Assembly (NCBI RefSeq): GCF_003355475.1
Contig: NZ_CP031356.1
Coordinates: 372,001 to 436,000 of the forward strand
DNA from: Brachybacterium saurashtrense
GTDB taxonomy: Bacteria > Actinomycetota > Actinomycetes > Actinomycetales > Dermabacteraceae
Length of the DNA stretch: 64,000 nt
Direction: 5' to 3'
In this document: positions 9,033-16,909 of the stretch, piece after piece
Layout of the letters: each line of letters opens with the position of its first letter
Numbering within the stretch: position 1 is the first letter of the stretch
Program-made: the position numbers and the translations under genes
Notes under the pieces: model-generated
What the model saw: only the letters and a program-made list of their open reading frames with translations
What the model was told of the DNA's origin: nothing
The model's database searches: none

Positions 9033-9826
9033 GCATCGCCGTGGAGATCGCCGTGGAGGACCTCGCCGGCCTCGAGGTCGCCGCCCGCGCCGGCGCGGAC
9101 CGCGTGGAGCTGTGCACCGACCTCGACCGCGGGGGACTCACCCCGCCCCCGGCCCTGGTGGAGGCCTGCACAGACCGCGCCGCGGCCCTCGTCGCCGCGC
9201 AGGAGGCGAGGCCACACTTCGACGTGCACGTGCTGATCCGCTGCCGCGCCGAGCACGGCGACTTCCTGGACCGGCCCGCGGAGTTCGCCTACCGCGCCGA
9301 CGAGATCGCGCTGATGGCCCGCCAGGCGGAGGAGTCCGTGACGGCCGGCGCCGCCGGGGTGGTGATCGGCGCGCTGGACGAGGACGGCCTGCTGGACGTG
9401 CCCGCGCTGGAGACGATCCGCGACGGCGCCCTCACCGCCGGCAGCGCCGTGATGCGCGGCGTCACCCTCACCCTGCACCGCGCCGTGGACGCCCTCCCGG
9501 ACCGTGCCCGTCGGGCGGAGGCGGTGCAGACCGCGCTCCGCCTCGGCATGCACCGGGTGCTCAGCTCCGGGGGCGCCGCCCGCTCGCTCGACGGCGCCGA
9601 GGACCTCGCCGCGATGGTCGAGGCCGCCGAGGACCTGCTCGAGATCTGCGCCGGGGGAGGGGTGCGCCCCGTCGACGTCGGCGAGCTGGCGCGCCGCGGC
9701 GGGGTCGGCGCCGTCCACCTGTCCGCCCGCCGCCGCCCCGGAGCCCCGGTGGAGGACGGCGCCCCCGCCACCCGCACCGATCCGGCGATCGTCGCCGCGA
9801 CGGTCGACGCCGCTGGAGAACTGTGA
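9029..9826 (+). CDS. cutC: CutC family protein (putative copper homeostasis)
   Basis: A 265-residue TIM-barrel protein of the CutC family: EIAVEDLAGLEVAARAGADRVELC at the start, FDVHVLIRCR, LHRAVDALPD, RVLSSGGAARSLDGAEDL and the late HLSARR. The family is annotated as copper homeostasis from E. coli genetics, but its biochemical activity remains uncertain. It is coupled at both ends: ATGA with the sterol-carrier gene and GTGA with the small membrane protein. The nearby purine genes imply co-expression, not shared chemistry. Confidence 0.85.
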   Translation: MSIAVEIAVEDLAGLEVAARAGADRVELCTDLDRGGLTPPPALVEACTDRAAALVAAQEARPHFDVHVLIRCRAEHGDFLDRPAEFAYRADEIALMARQAEESVTAGAAGVVIGALDEDGLLDVPALETIRDGALTAGSAVMRGVTLTLHRAVDALPDRARRAEAVQTALRLGMHRVLSSGGAARSLDGAEDLAAMVEAAEDLLEICAGGGVRPVDVGELARRGGVGAVHLSARRRPGAPVEDGAPATRTDPAIVAATVDAAGEL

Positions 9827-10221
9827 GCACCGTGAACGACACCGAGAACCCCGACACCCCCGAGAACCTCGACACCGCCGAGAACCCCGACACCGCCGAG
9901 AGCCCCGACAGCCCCGACAGCCCCGACGGCGCCGAGCGCCCCGACGGTGCTGACGGCACCTCCGCCGAGGCGCCGGAGGACACCGGCACCACCGTCTACG
10001 TGCGCCGCGGACGCACCCCCACGTTGGGCCTCTGGGTCGTGCTCGCGCTCGCGGTGCCCGCCGTGGCGGCGCTGCTCGTCGCGCCGCTGTTCGACTTCAC
10101 CGATCTCGGCGGCGTGGTGAGCTTCGCCCTCGTCGCCGCCGTGGTGGTGGGCCTGCCGCTGGCGGCGCTCGCCGCCCTGGTGGACGCGCTGCGGCACCGC
10201 GACCGCGGCCCCCGGCGCTGA
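9823..10221 (+). CDS. small two-TM membrane protein with acidic repeat N-terminus
   Basis: A 132-residue protein of unknown function. The first 55 residues are low-complexity acidic repeats built from ENPDT and SPDSPD units (near 9837-9960), followed by VYVRRGRTPTLGLW and two membrane segments at about residues 68-88 and 95-118, with a basic C-terminus. The GTG at 9823 overlaps the cutC stop (GTGA), so it belongs to the purA-SCP-cutC unit. I do not recognise a family. Confidence 0.65.
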   Translation: MSTVNDTENPDTPENLDTAENPDTAESPDSPDSPDGAERPDGADGTSAEAPEDTGTTVYVRRGRTPTLGLWVVLALAVPAVAALLVAPLFDFTDLGGVVSFALVAAVVVGLPLAALAALVDALRHRDRGPRR

Positions 10222-10291
10222 GCCCGCGCCGCCCGCCGTCCGCCCCCGGACCGCGCGCCGTGATCGCCGCGGGCTGTGGCACTATGGTGCG

Positions 10292-11782
10292 GTGGCACGC
10301 GGCGACGGAAAACTCTCCCATGACCTGCTCCCCGGGGAGAAGGGGCCGCAGGACTCCTGCGGCGTCTTCGGCGTCTTCGCGCCCGGCGAGGATGTCGCGA
10401 AGCTGACCTATTACGGGCTCTACGCCCTGCAGCACCGCGGGCAGGAGTCCGCGGGCATCGCCGCGAGCGACGGCTCCCAGATCATGGTCTACAAGGACAT
10501 GGGCCTGGTCTCCCAGGTGTTCGACGAGGCCTCCCTGGGCGCGCTCCACGGCCACATCGCCATCGGCCACACCCGCTACGCGACCACCGGCGGATCCGTC
10601 TGGTCCAACGCGCAGCCCACCCTGGGGCCCCGCCCCGAGGGCACCGTGGCGCTGGCCCACAACGGCAACCTGGTCAATACCGAGGAGCTCCAGGCGCTGA
10701 TCGCCGAGCGCCACGGCACCCCCCGCTCCGGGGAGCTCGCCCGCGGCAACACCACCGACACCGCCCTGGTGACGGCGCTGCTGAACACCGAGGGGTCGCT
10801 CGAGGACGGTCTGCGCGACCTGATGCCGCGTCTGCGCGGCGCTTACTGCTTCACCCTGATGGACGAGACCACGCTGTACGCGGCACGGGACCCGCAGGGG
10901 ATCCGGCCGCTGGTGCTGGGCCGGCTGGAGCGCGGCTGGGTGGTCGCCTCCGAGACCGCCGCGCTGGACATCTGCGGCGCCAGCTTCGTGCGCGAGGTCG
11001 CTCCCGGCGAGATGATCATCGTCGACGAGCAGGGCCTGCACAGCGAGCAGGTGCTCCCGCCGCAGCCCAAGGGCTGCGTGTTCGAGTACGTGTACCTCGC
11101 CCGCCCCGACACCCGCATCGCCGGGCGCAGCGTGAACGAGTCCCGCGCCGAGATGGGCCGCCAGCTGGCCCGCGAGCACCCCGTCGACGCGGATCTGGTG
11201 ATCCCCACCCCCGAGTCCGGCACGCCCGCGGCGATCGGCTACGCCCAGGAGTCCGGCATCCCCTACGGCCAGGGGATGGTGAAGAACGCCTATGTGGGCC
11301 GCACCTTCATCCAGCCCAGCCAGACCATCCGCCAGCTCGGCATCCGCCTCAAGCTCAACCCGCTGCGCGAGGTGATCGCCGGCAAGCGCCTGGTGGTGAT
11401 CGACGACTCGATCGTGCGCGGCAACACCCAGCGCGCCGTGGTGCGGATGCTGCGCGAGGCCGGCGCGGCGGAGGTGCACGTGCGGATCTCCTCGCCGCCG
11501 GTGCGCTGGCCCTGCTTCTACGGCATCGACTTCGCCTCCCGCGCCGAGCTGATCGCCAACGGTCTGGGCATCGAGGAGATCGCCCGCTCCGTGGGCGCGG
11601 ACTCGCTGGGCTACATCTCCGAGGAGGGCATGATCGCGGCGAGCGGTCAGCCCGAGGAGCGGCTGTGCACCGCCTGCTTCTCCGGGAAGTACCCCGTCAC
11701 CCTGCCCGAGCCCGTCGCCCGCCAGCAGGGCATCGTCCAGGCTCGCGAGCCCGAGCCCGCCACCGCCGAGAAGGACTCATGA
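10292..11782 (+). CDS. purF: amidophosphoribosyltransferase
   Basis: A 496-residue PurF, the first committed enzyme of purine synthesis (PRPP plus glutamine to phosphoribosylamine). The catalytic Cys is internal, in QDSCGVFG at residue 23, so a 22-residue propeptide is expected to be removed. VVIDDSIVRGNT is the PRPP loop. Cysteines in PKGCVF, RWPCFYG and LCTACF match the 4Fe-4S ligands of the Bacillus-type enzyme. A CACTAT hexamer at 10280-10285 lies six bases before the GTG. Its stop overlaps purM (ATGA). Confidence 0.97.
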   Translation: MARGDGKLSHDLLPGEKGPQDSCGVFGVFAPGEDVAKLTYYGLYALQHRGQESAGIAASDGSQIMVYKDMGLVSQVFDEASLGALHGHIAIGHTRYATTGGSVWSNAQPTLGPRPEGTVALAHNGNLVNTEELQALIAERHGTPRSGELARGNTTDTALVTALLNTEGSLEDGLRDLMPRLRGAYCFTLMDETTLYAARDPQGIRPLVLGRLERGWVVASETAALDICGASFVREVAPGEMIIVDEQGLHSEQVLPPQPKGCVFEYVYLARPDTRIAGRSVNESRAEMGRQLAREHPVDADLVIPTPESGTPAAIGYAQESGIPYGQGMVKNAYVGRTFIQPSQTIRQLGIRLKLNPLREVIAGKRLVVIDDSIVRGNTQRAVVRMLREAGAAEVHVRISSPPVRWPCFYGIDFASRAELIANGLGIEEIARSVGADSLGYISEEGMIAASGQPEERLCTACFSGKYPVTLPEPVARQQGIVQAREPEPATAEKDS

Positions 11783-12927
11783 ACAGCACCTCCCCCCGCC
11801 CCGACGCGCTCACCTACGCCGAGTCCGGCGTGGACACCGCCGCCGGAGACCGCGCCGTCGAGCTGATGAAGGAGGCGGTCGCCGCCACGCACGGCCCGCA
11901 GGTGCTCGGCGGGATCGGCGCCTTCGCCGGCCTCGTCGACGTCAGCGCCCTGAAGGAGTACCGGCGCCCGCTGCTGGCCTCCTCGACCGACGGCGTCGGC
12001 ACCAAGATCGCGATCGCCCGCGCGCTCGACATCCACGACACCATCGGGCGCGACCTGGTGGGCATGGTGGTCGACGACATCATCGTCGTCGGCGCCCGGC
12101 CGCTGGCGATGACCGACTACATCGCCTGCGGCGCCGTGGTGCCCGAGCGCATCGCGGACATCGTGCGCGGCATCGCCGAGGGCTGCCGGATGGCGGAGTG
12201 CGCCCTGGTGGGCGGCGAGACGGCCGAGCATCCCGGCCTGATGGCGCCGGAGGACTACGACGTGGCGGGCGCCGCCGTGGGCGTGGTCGAGGCCGACCGC
12301 CTGCTGGGGCCCGAGCGGGTCGCCGCCGGGGACGTGGTGATCGGGATGGACTCCTCCGGTCTGCACTCCAACGGGTACTCGCTGGTGCGCGCTGTGATCG
12401 CGGCGGCCAGCGTCTCCCTCGACACGCATGTCGAGGACTTCGGCCGCAGCCTGGGCGAGGAGATCCTCGAGCCCACCCGGATCTACACCGCGGATCTGCT
12501 CGCCGTGCTGGAGGACCGGCGCACCGACGGGGCGGTGCACGCCCTCAGCCATGTCACCGGCGGCGGGCTCGCCGCGAACCTGGCCCGGGTGATGCCGCGC
12601 GGCCTCGCCGCCCGCTTGGACCGCTCCCGGTGGGAGCCGGGCGCCGTGTTCTCGCAGGTGGCCCGCTGGGGCTCGGTGCCGCAGCTGGACCTCGAGGGCA
12701 CGCTGAACATGGGCATCGGGATGGTGGCCGTGGTCGCCGCCGAGCAGGCGGACGCCGTGCTCGCCGTGCTCGCCGAGCGCGGACTCGGCGCACGGGCGAT
12801 CGGCGAGGTGGTCCCCGAGGAGTCCCTGCCCGAGCCCGGTGCGCCCCTCGAGCAGGTGATCACGGGAGCCAAGGGCGTCGACGGCGGCGCGGTGCTGCTC
12901 GCCGGTCAGCACCCCGGCTGGGCCTGA
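11779..12927 (+). CDS. purM: phosphoribosylformylglycinamidine cyclo-ligase
   Basis: A 382-residue AIR synthetase closing the imidazole ring in purine synthesis. TYAESGVDTAAGDRAVELM, SSTDGVGTKIAIA, the DLVGMVVDDI segment, GGETAEHPG and HVTGGGLAANLARVMP are all present. The ATG at 11779 overlaps the purF stop by four bases, so the pair is translationally coupled. A strong hairpin at 12947-12979 ends the unit. Confidence 0.97.
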   Translation: MNSTSPRPDALTYAESGVDTAAGDRAVELMKEAVAATHGPQVLGGIGAFAGLVDVSALKEYRRPLLASSTDGVGTKIAIARALDIHDTIGRDLVGMVVDDIIVVGARPLAMTDYIACGAVVPERIADIVRGIAEGCRMAECALVGGETAEHPGLMAPEDYDVAGAAVGVVEADRLLGPERVAAGDVVIGMDSSGLHSNGYSLVRAVIAAASVSLDTHVEDFGRSLGEEILEPTRIYTADLLAVLEDRRTDGAVHALSHVTGGGLAANLARVMPRGLAARLDRSRWEPGAVFSQVARWGSVPQLDLEGTLNMGIGMVAVVAAEQADAVLAVLAERGLGARAIGEVVPEESLPEPGAPLEQVITGAKGVDGGAVLLAGQHPGWA

Positions 12928-12946
12928 GCGGATGCCCCGCACACAC

Positions 12947-12979
12947 CACGAGGGCCGACCCATCGGGTCGGCCCTCGTG
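12947..12979. terminator. terminator hairpin after purM
   Basis: A perfect 15-bp stem with a 3-nt ATC loop sits between the convergent purM and DUF3073 genes and probably acts on both strands. Confidence 0.8.
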
Positions 12980-13017
12980 CGGTGGTGCGGTGGTCGCCGG
13001 CGCGTGCCGGTACGGCC

Positions 13018-13218
13018 TCAGCGGCGATGCGCGGACGGAGCGTCCTCGTCGGCCCAGTCGTCGCTGTCCTCGGCCCAGTCGTCCCCGTCGGCGGAGGAGG
13101 TCTCGCTCCGCTGGGACTGCAGTTCGCGCTGCAGTGCCGTGAGGTCGGTCGGCGGGCTGTAGTACTTGAGGTCCCGAGCCACCTTGGTGTGCTTGGCTTT
13201 CTGTCGGCCGCGACCCAT
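13018..13218 (-). CDS. DUF3073 family protein
   Basis: A 66-residue conserved actinobacterial protein. MGRGRQKAKHTKVARDLKYY is the invariant start of the family, followed by an acidic, Asp/Trp-rich tail. It is normally encoded beside purM, as here, convergently. The function is unknown; the basic head suggests nucleic-acid or ribosome association, which is inference. Confidence 0.9.
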   Translation of the reverse strand: MGRGRQKAKHTKVARDLKYYSPPTDLTALQRELQSQRSETSSADGDDWAEDSDDWADEDAPSAHRR

Positions 13219-13527
13219 GGATCTGACCCCCTGTGCGTCGGCTGCCGGGCATTCTTGTGGGCCCGGAAGATGGCATTAGTTTCGTGTGCTCAGGGTACAT
13301 GAGCGCCCCGCGGTCCGGCGAACTCCGAGGGGTGAGACGTGCCGGACATCCCGTCCGGGCGCGGTGCGCCCGCGGTCGGCACCCGCCCCACCAGCACGAT
13401 CCTCCGACCGATCGGGTGCGTCGATTGCCGGGCCGAGTGAGTTACCCGCTAGTGTGTAGCTCGGTGCCCGATGCTCCCCTGGGAGAGGCGGGCCCGACGA
13501 TGCCAGCAGTGAAAGGTCCACCACCCC
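13219..13527. promoter_or_regulatory. divergent intergenic region DUF3073 / bldC
   Basis: About 310 bp without a convincing gene. For bldC, TAGTGT at 13450-13455 with TTGCCG at 13425-13430 (19-bp spacing) is a possible promoter, giving a leader of about 65 nt. On the minus strand a TACCCT-like hexamer near 13295 may serve the DUF3073 gene. No RNA family is recognisable. Confidence 0.4.
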
Positions 13528-13746
13528 ATGAACGCATCCACGGAGGGCTCCTCCGCGGGCGACGATGACGCCGCCGAGCTGCTGACGCCCGCCGAGGTCG
13601 CGCGGATGTTCCACGTCGACCCCAAGACGGTGACGCGGTGGGCGCAGGCGGGCAAGCTCTCCTACATGCGCACCCTGGGCGGACACCGGCGATACCGGCG
13701 CGACGAGGTGGTCGACCTGCTCCGGGACAGCACCCAGGACGGGTGA
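13528..13746 (+). CDS. bldC: BldC-family MerR-like DNA-binding regulator
   Basis: A 72-residue single-domain winged-helix protein. LLTPAEVARMFHVDPKTVTRWAQ followed by GKLSYMRTLGGHRRYRRDEV is the BldC signature. In Streptomyces BldC binds DNA head-to-tail and delays development; in non-sporulating Micrococcales its regulon is not established. An AAAGG Shine-Dalgarno sequence precedes the ATG. The stop overlaps the GTG of the hydrolase gene (GTGA), so the two are translationally coupled. Confidence 0.9.
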   Translation: MNASTEGSSAGDDDAAELLTPAEVARMFHVDPKTVTRWAQAGKLSYMRTLGGHRRYRRDEVVDLLRDSTQDG

Positions 13747-14723
13747 GCGCGGACCGGCTGCTCGGCGAGGGGTACGAGGCCCACCAGATCGCCCTGGGCT
13801 CCGACGCCGAGGGCCCGCTGGTCGCCACGCTCGTGCACCGGGTCGCCGCGCCCGCCCCGATGGACCACCGGCCCCCGATCCTGCTGATGCACGGCTGGTC
13901 GGACTACGTGCTGGACCGTGGGCTGATGGAGCACCTGGGAGGCCGCGGACACGACGTGTGGGGCCTGGACCTGCGCAAGTACGGGCGCAGCCTGCTTCCG
14001 GGCCAGACCGCCACGGAGATCGACCACCTCAGCCGCTACGACGCGGAGATCGACGCCGCGCTGCACCGCATCGGCCGCGACCGGCCGCCCGTGCTGCTGG
14101 CGCACTCCACCGGCGGCCTCACCGCCGCGCTGTGGGCGCAGCGCCGGCCCGGGACGGTGCGCGGGCTGGCCCTGAACTCGCCGTGGCTCGAGATGCACCT
14201 CGGGCCGGTGGCCCGCATGCTCGCCGAGGTGCCGGTGCGGCTGCTCGCCCAGCAGCTGCGGGAACGGCCGATCCTCCCGTCCGGGAGCACGCACCACGCC
14301 CGCTCCACCCATCGCGACTTCGGCGGCGACTACGACTACGACCTCACCCTGAAGCCGCCCACCGGGCATCCGTTCCCCGCGGTGACGCTGAGCGCGATCC
14401 TCGACGGGCAGCGGCGTCTGGCCGCCGCCGGCCCGCTCCCGCTGCCCGTGCTGGTGCTGCACTCCGACCGCAGCCGGATCGGCGCCCGCTTCGACGACCG
14501 GATGCGTCGTGCCGACACGGTGCTGGACGTGCGCTCCCTGGTCGCCGCCGCGGAGCGGTTGGGGCCGCAGGTGAGGATCGAGGCGGTCCCCGGCGCCCGG
14601 CACGACGTCTTCCTCTCCGATGCGGATGCCCGCGACCGGGCGCTGCGAGCGCTCGACGACTGGCTGGACGACTCGTTCCCGGCGCCGCCTAGTATGGAGG
14701 AGCCGGGACACCGCGGGACGTGA
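13743..14723 (+). CDS. alpha/beta hydrolase (serine lipase-like)
   Basis: A 326-residue alpha/beta hydrolase. PPILLMHGWSDY holds the oxyanion HG element, LLAHSTGGLTAAL is the nucleophile elbow with Ser in HSTGG, an aspartate lies in VLVLHSDRSRIG and the late GARHDVFLSD supplies the His. It resembles monoacylglycerol lipase/lysophospholipase-like enzymes; the substrate is unknown. There is no signal peptide, so it is cytosolic. The GTG at 13743 overlaps the bldC stop by four bases. Confidence 0.8.
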   Translation: MSADRLLGEGYEAHQIALGSDAEGPLVATLVHRVAAPAPMDHRPPILLMHGWSDYVLDRGLMEHLGGRGHDVWGLDLRKYGRSLLPGQTATEIDHLSRYDAEIDAALHRIGRDRPPVLLAHSTGGLTAALWAQRRPGTVRGLALNSPWLEMHLGPVARMLAEVPVRLLAQQLRERPILPSGSTHHARSTHRDFGGDYDYDLTLKPPTGHPFPAVTLSAILDGQRRLAAAGPLPLPVLVLHSDRSRIGARFDDRMRRADTVLDVRSLVAAAERLGPQVRIEAVPGARHDVFLSDADARDRALRALDDWLDDSFPAPPSMEEPGHRGT

Positions 14724-14757
14724 CCCGGGCATCCACCGGCACCAGGAGGGAAGGGGC

Positions 14758-15240
14758 GTGCCGATGACCTCCGACCCCCGGGCGATGCGCGAGCAGGCGG
14801 CACGGATGCGCCGCGGCGCGGATCGCCTCACCCTGCTCCGTCTGCGCCTCGCCCGCGGACTCGTGGACCTCTCGGGCGCGGAGGACTCCGCCGTCCGGCA
14901 TGCGGGGGAGACGCTCCGGGCCCGGTGGAACGGTGCGGAGTACCCCGAGCTGGGACGGATCGCGAAGGGGCTGCGCACCGGGGCCCGGCAGATCGACGCG
15001 GCCGCGGTCGCCGCGGAGCGCAGCGTGGGTCGCCGCCTGGGCGGCTACGCCGGAGCCGGGTTCCTGGGCAGGGGCGACGAGGCCCACCGCCATGTGGAGG
15101 ACGTCGCCGCCTTCGTGGGCACGGTGCAGGGCGCCAGCATCGGCGGCTATCCGCTGCGGCCGGCGGCTGCGGAGGGGCTCCTCGCCCATCCCTCGCACAC
15201 CCTGGGTGTGGACACCCCCGCCTACGACGAGGCCGACTGA
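14758..15240 (+). CDS. helical protein of unknown function, possibly WXG-like
   Basis: A 160-residue helix-rich protein with two amphipathic segments (about residues 8-38 and 42-88) joined around RARWNGAEYPEL, where W57-N58-G59 looks like the WXG turn of ESX-type proteins. The match is only a pattern and no secretion gene is nearby. The GTG at 14758 is chosen because AGGAGGG at 14744-14750 is seven bases upstream; an ATG at 14764 is the alternative. A TAGTAT -10-like hexamer lies near 14690. Its 3' end overlaps the convergent flippase-like gene by 19 bp. Confidence 0.6.
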   Translation: MPMTSDPRAMREQAARMRRGADRLTLLRLRLARGLVDLSGAEDSAVRHAGETLRARWNGAEYPELGRIAKGLRTGARQIDAAAVAAERSVGRRLGGYAGAGFLGRGDEAHRHVEDVAAFVGTVQGASIGGYPLRPAAAEGLLAHPSHTLGVDTPAYDEAD

Positions 15241-16412
15241 CGCGGCGCGAGCGTGAACGCGGCGACGCTCGCGAGCGCCCCCGCCAGCAGAGGGACCAGC
15301 AGCATCGCCACCAGCAGGAGCAGCATCGCGGCCGCGGCCTCCGCGGCGGCGACGCCCAGCGCCACCAATGCCGCGGCGCCGACGGTCTCGGCGATCCCGG
15401 CGCCGCCGGGCGTCAGCGGCACCAGGGAGAGCAGCCGGCCCAGGGCGAAGACCGCGACCGTGAGCAGCAGCGGCACCTGCGCGCCCACCGCCTGCGCGGC
15501 GAGCACCAGGGCGCCCCACTGCAGGAGCCGCGCCGCCGCGGTCGGGGCGATGAGCGCCAGGTGGCGGGAGCGGAGCATCGCCACCAGCGCGTCCCGTTGG
15601 GCGAGGATCGTGTCGGCGACGTGCTCGGGGAGCGAGCTCCCGGCCTGGCGCAGCAGGGCCGCCAGCACCGGACGTCGCAGCAGCACCGCGGTGAGCGCGA
15701 GGGCGAGCACGGCGCCGAGCACGGTGGCCAGTGCCGCCCACAGCGTGCCCGGCAGCGTGAGGGAGGCGGGGGACAGCACCGGGCTCAGCGCGTAGGAGGC
15801 CAGACCCACCAGGGGGATCAGCACCGAGGTGAGCACCATCTCGACCAGGGACGCCGCGATGATGCCGGTGAGGATCACCGGGACAGCGAGGCCGCCGCGG
15901 CGCAGGATCCACCCCATCAGCCCCAGGCCCAGGGTGGTGCCGCCGGGCACGGCGAGAGCGGTGCCGGAGGCCGCGGCATGGCTCATCAGGGCGCGGCCGT
16001 AGGAGGCGCCCGGCAGGGCGGCGCGCACCGTCAACGCCTCGAGCGCCAGCGCACCGGCCCCCAGCAGCACCATCGCCGGCACCGCCCACACCGGCAGCGC
16101 GCGCAGAGCGTCCAGGATCTCCGCCCAGCTCGCGCCGGTCGCCCAGGGCAGGGCCACGGCCAGCAGCACGATCACCAGCGCGGCGGAGAGCAGCCCGGTC
16201 ACCAGGCGACGGGCGCCGAGGCGGGGAGGGCGCTCGGCCTCCAGCTCCTCCTGCAGCTCGGCCAGCGCCCCGACGGGGAGCCCGGGCGCCCCGGACCCCG
16301 CCAGCGCGGCGGCATCGCCCTCGCGGGCGGACGCGCTGTGCGGGGAGGGGGCGCTGTGCGTGGACGGGGGGCTGTGCGGGGACTCGGGGGTGTCGTCGGG
16401 TGCCGCTGACAT
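15222..16412 (-). CDS. LPG_synthase_TM (AglD/YbhN-like) membrane protein
   Basis: A 396-residue integral membrane protein of the flippase-like lysylphosphatidylglycerol synthase TM superfamily. After about 70 Ser/Pro-rich cytosolic residues come eight or so membrane segments, and the family motif LTPGGAGIAETVG lies near residue 335. Only the membrane domain is present; there is no aminoacyl-transferase domain, so lipid lysinylation is not implied. Likely roles are lipid translocation or envelope maintenance. A weak CACAAT -10 at 16419-16424 lies six bases before the ATG. Confidence 0.75.
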   Translation of the reverse strand: MSAAPDDTPESPHSPPSTHSAPSPHSASAREGDAAALAGSGAPGLPVGALAELQEELEAERPPRLGARRLVTGLLSAALVIVLLAVALPWATGASWAEILDALRALPVWAVPAMVLLGAGALALEALTVRAALPGASYGRALMSHAAASGTALAVPGGTTLGLGLMGWILRRGGLAVPVILTGIIAASLVEMVLTSVLIPLVGLASYALSPVLSPASLTLPGTLWAALATVLGAVLALALTAVLLRRPVLAALLRQAGSSLPEHVADTILAQRDALVAMLRSRHLALIAPTAAARLLQWGALVLAAQAVGAQVPLLLTVAVFALGRLLSLVPLTPGGAGIAETVGAAALVALGVAAAEAAAAMLLLLVAMLLVPLLAGALASVAAFTLAPRQSASS

Positions 16413-16473
16413 GCGGCGATTGTGTCACGCAGGGGGGCGGATCCTCCCAGCGAGGCCACGTAGCATCGGAGGC

Positions 16474-16809
16474 ATGAGCGTCCTGATCTCCGTCCTCGTC
16501 GCGCTGCATCTGATCTGCTGGGCCGTGGCCCTCGGGACCTGGGTGGCCGCCGCCCGTACGCGCCGGCCCAACCCCGGCATGGCCCACGCCCTCGCCGGTG
16601 CGGTCGTGCTCGGCGTCGTCCTCGCGGCGCTGGTCTCCATCGCGGGCGATGCGAACCACATGAAGCTGGGCCTCAAGCTCGTGGTGGGCCTGGTGGCGCT
16701 GGTGCTGGGCTACCTCGCGCAGAAGAAGGGCCCCGAGACCCCCTCGGCCGTGTGGTTCGGCGTGCCCGCCGCGATCGTGGTGAACGTCTTCGTGGCCGTG
16801 CTCGTCTGA
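16474..16809 (+). CDS. small hydrophobic membrane protein
   Basis: A 111-residue protein with four predicted membrane segments (about residues 2-24, 35-55, 62-80 and 90-110) and a short ARTRRPNPG loop. No family is recognised. The ATG at 16474 is set by TAGCAT at 16461-16466 seven bases upstream; the GGAGG at 16468-16472 is too close to the start to act as a normal Shine-Dalgarno sequence. A hairpin at 16860-16889 ends the unit. Confidence 0.65.
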   Translation: MSVLISVLVALHLICWAVALGTWVAAARTRRPNPGMAHALAGAVVLGVVLAALVSIAGDANHMKLGLKLVVGLVALVLGYLAQKKGPETPSAVWFGVPAAIVVNVFVAVLV

Positions 16810-16859
16810 GGCGTCCCCCACCTCTCCCGCGCCTGTTCTCCGCGGCGCCGTCCCCACCC

Positions 16860-16889
16860 GGACCCGACAGCCTGCGGGCTGTCGGGTCC
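16860..16889 (+). terminator. terminator hairpin abutting the pcrA promoter
   Basis: A perfect 13-bp stem with a TGCG loop. The TATCCT -10 of the downstream helicase gene begins only six bases after the stem, so any -35 region lies inside the hairpin. Confidence 0.75.
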
Positions 16890-16909
16890 CTGCCTATCCT
16901 GGAACCCTC

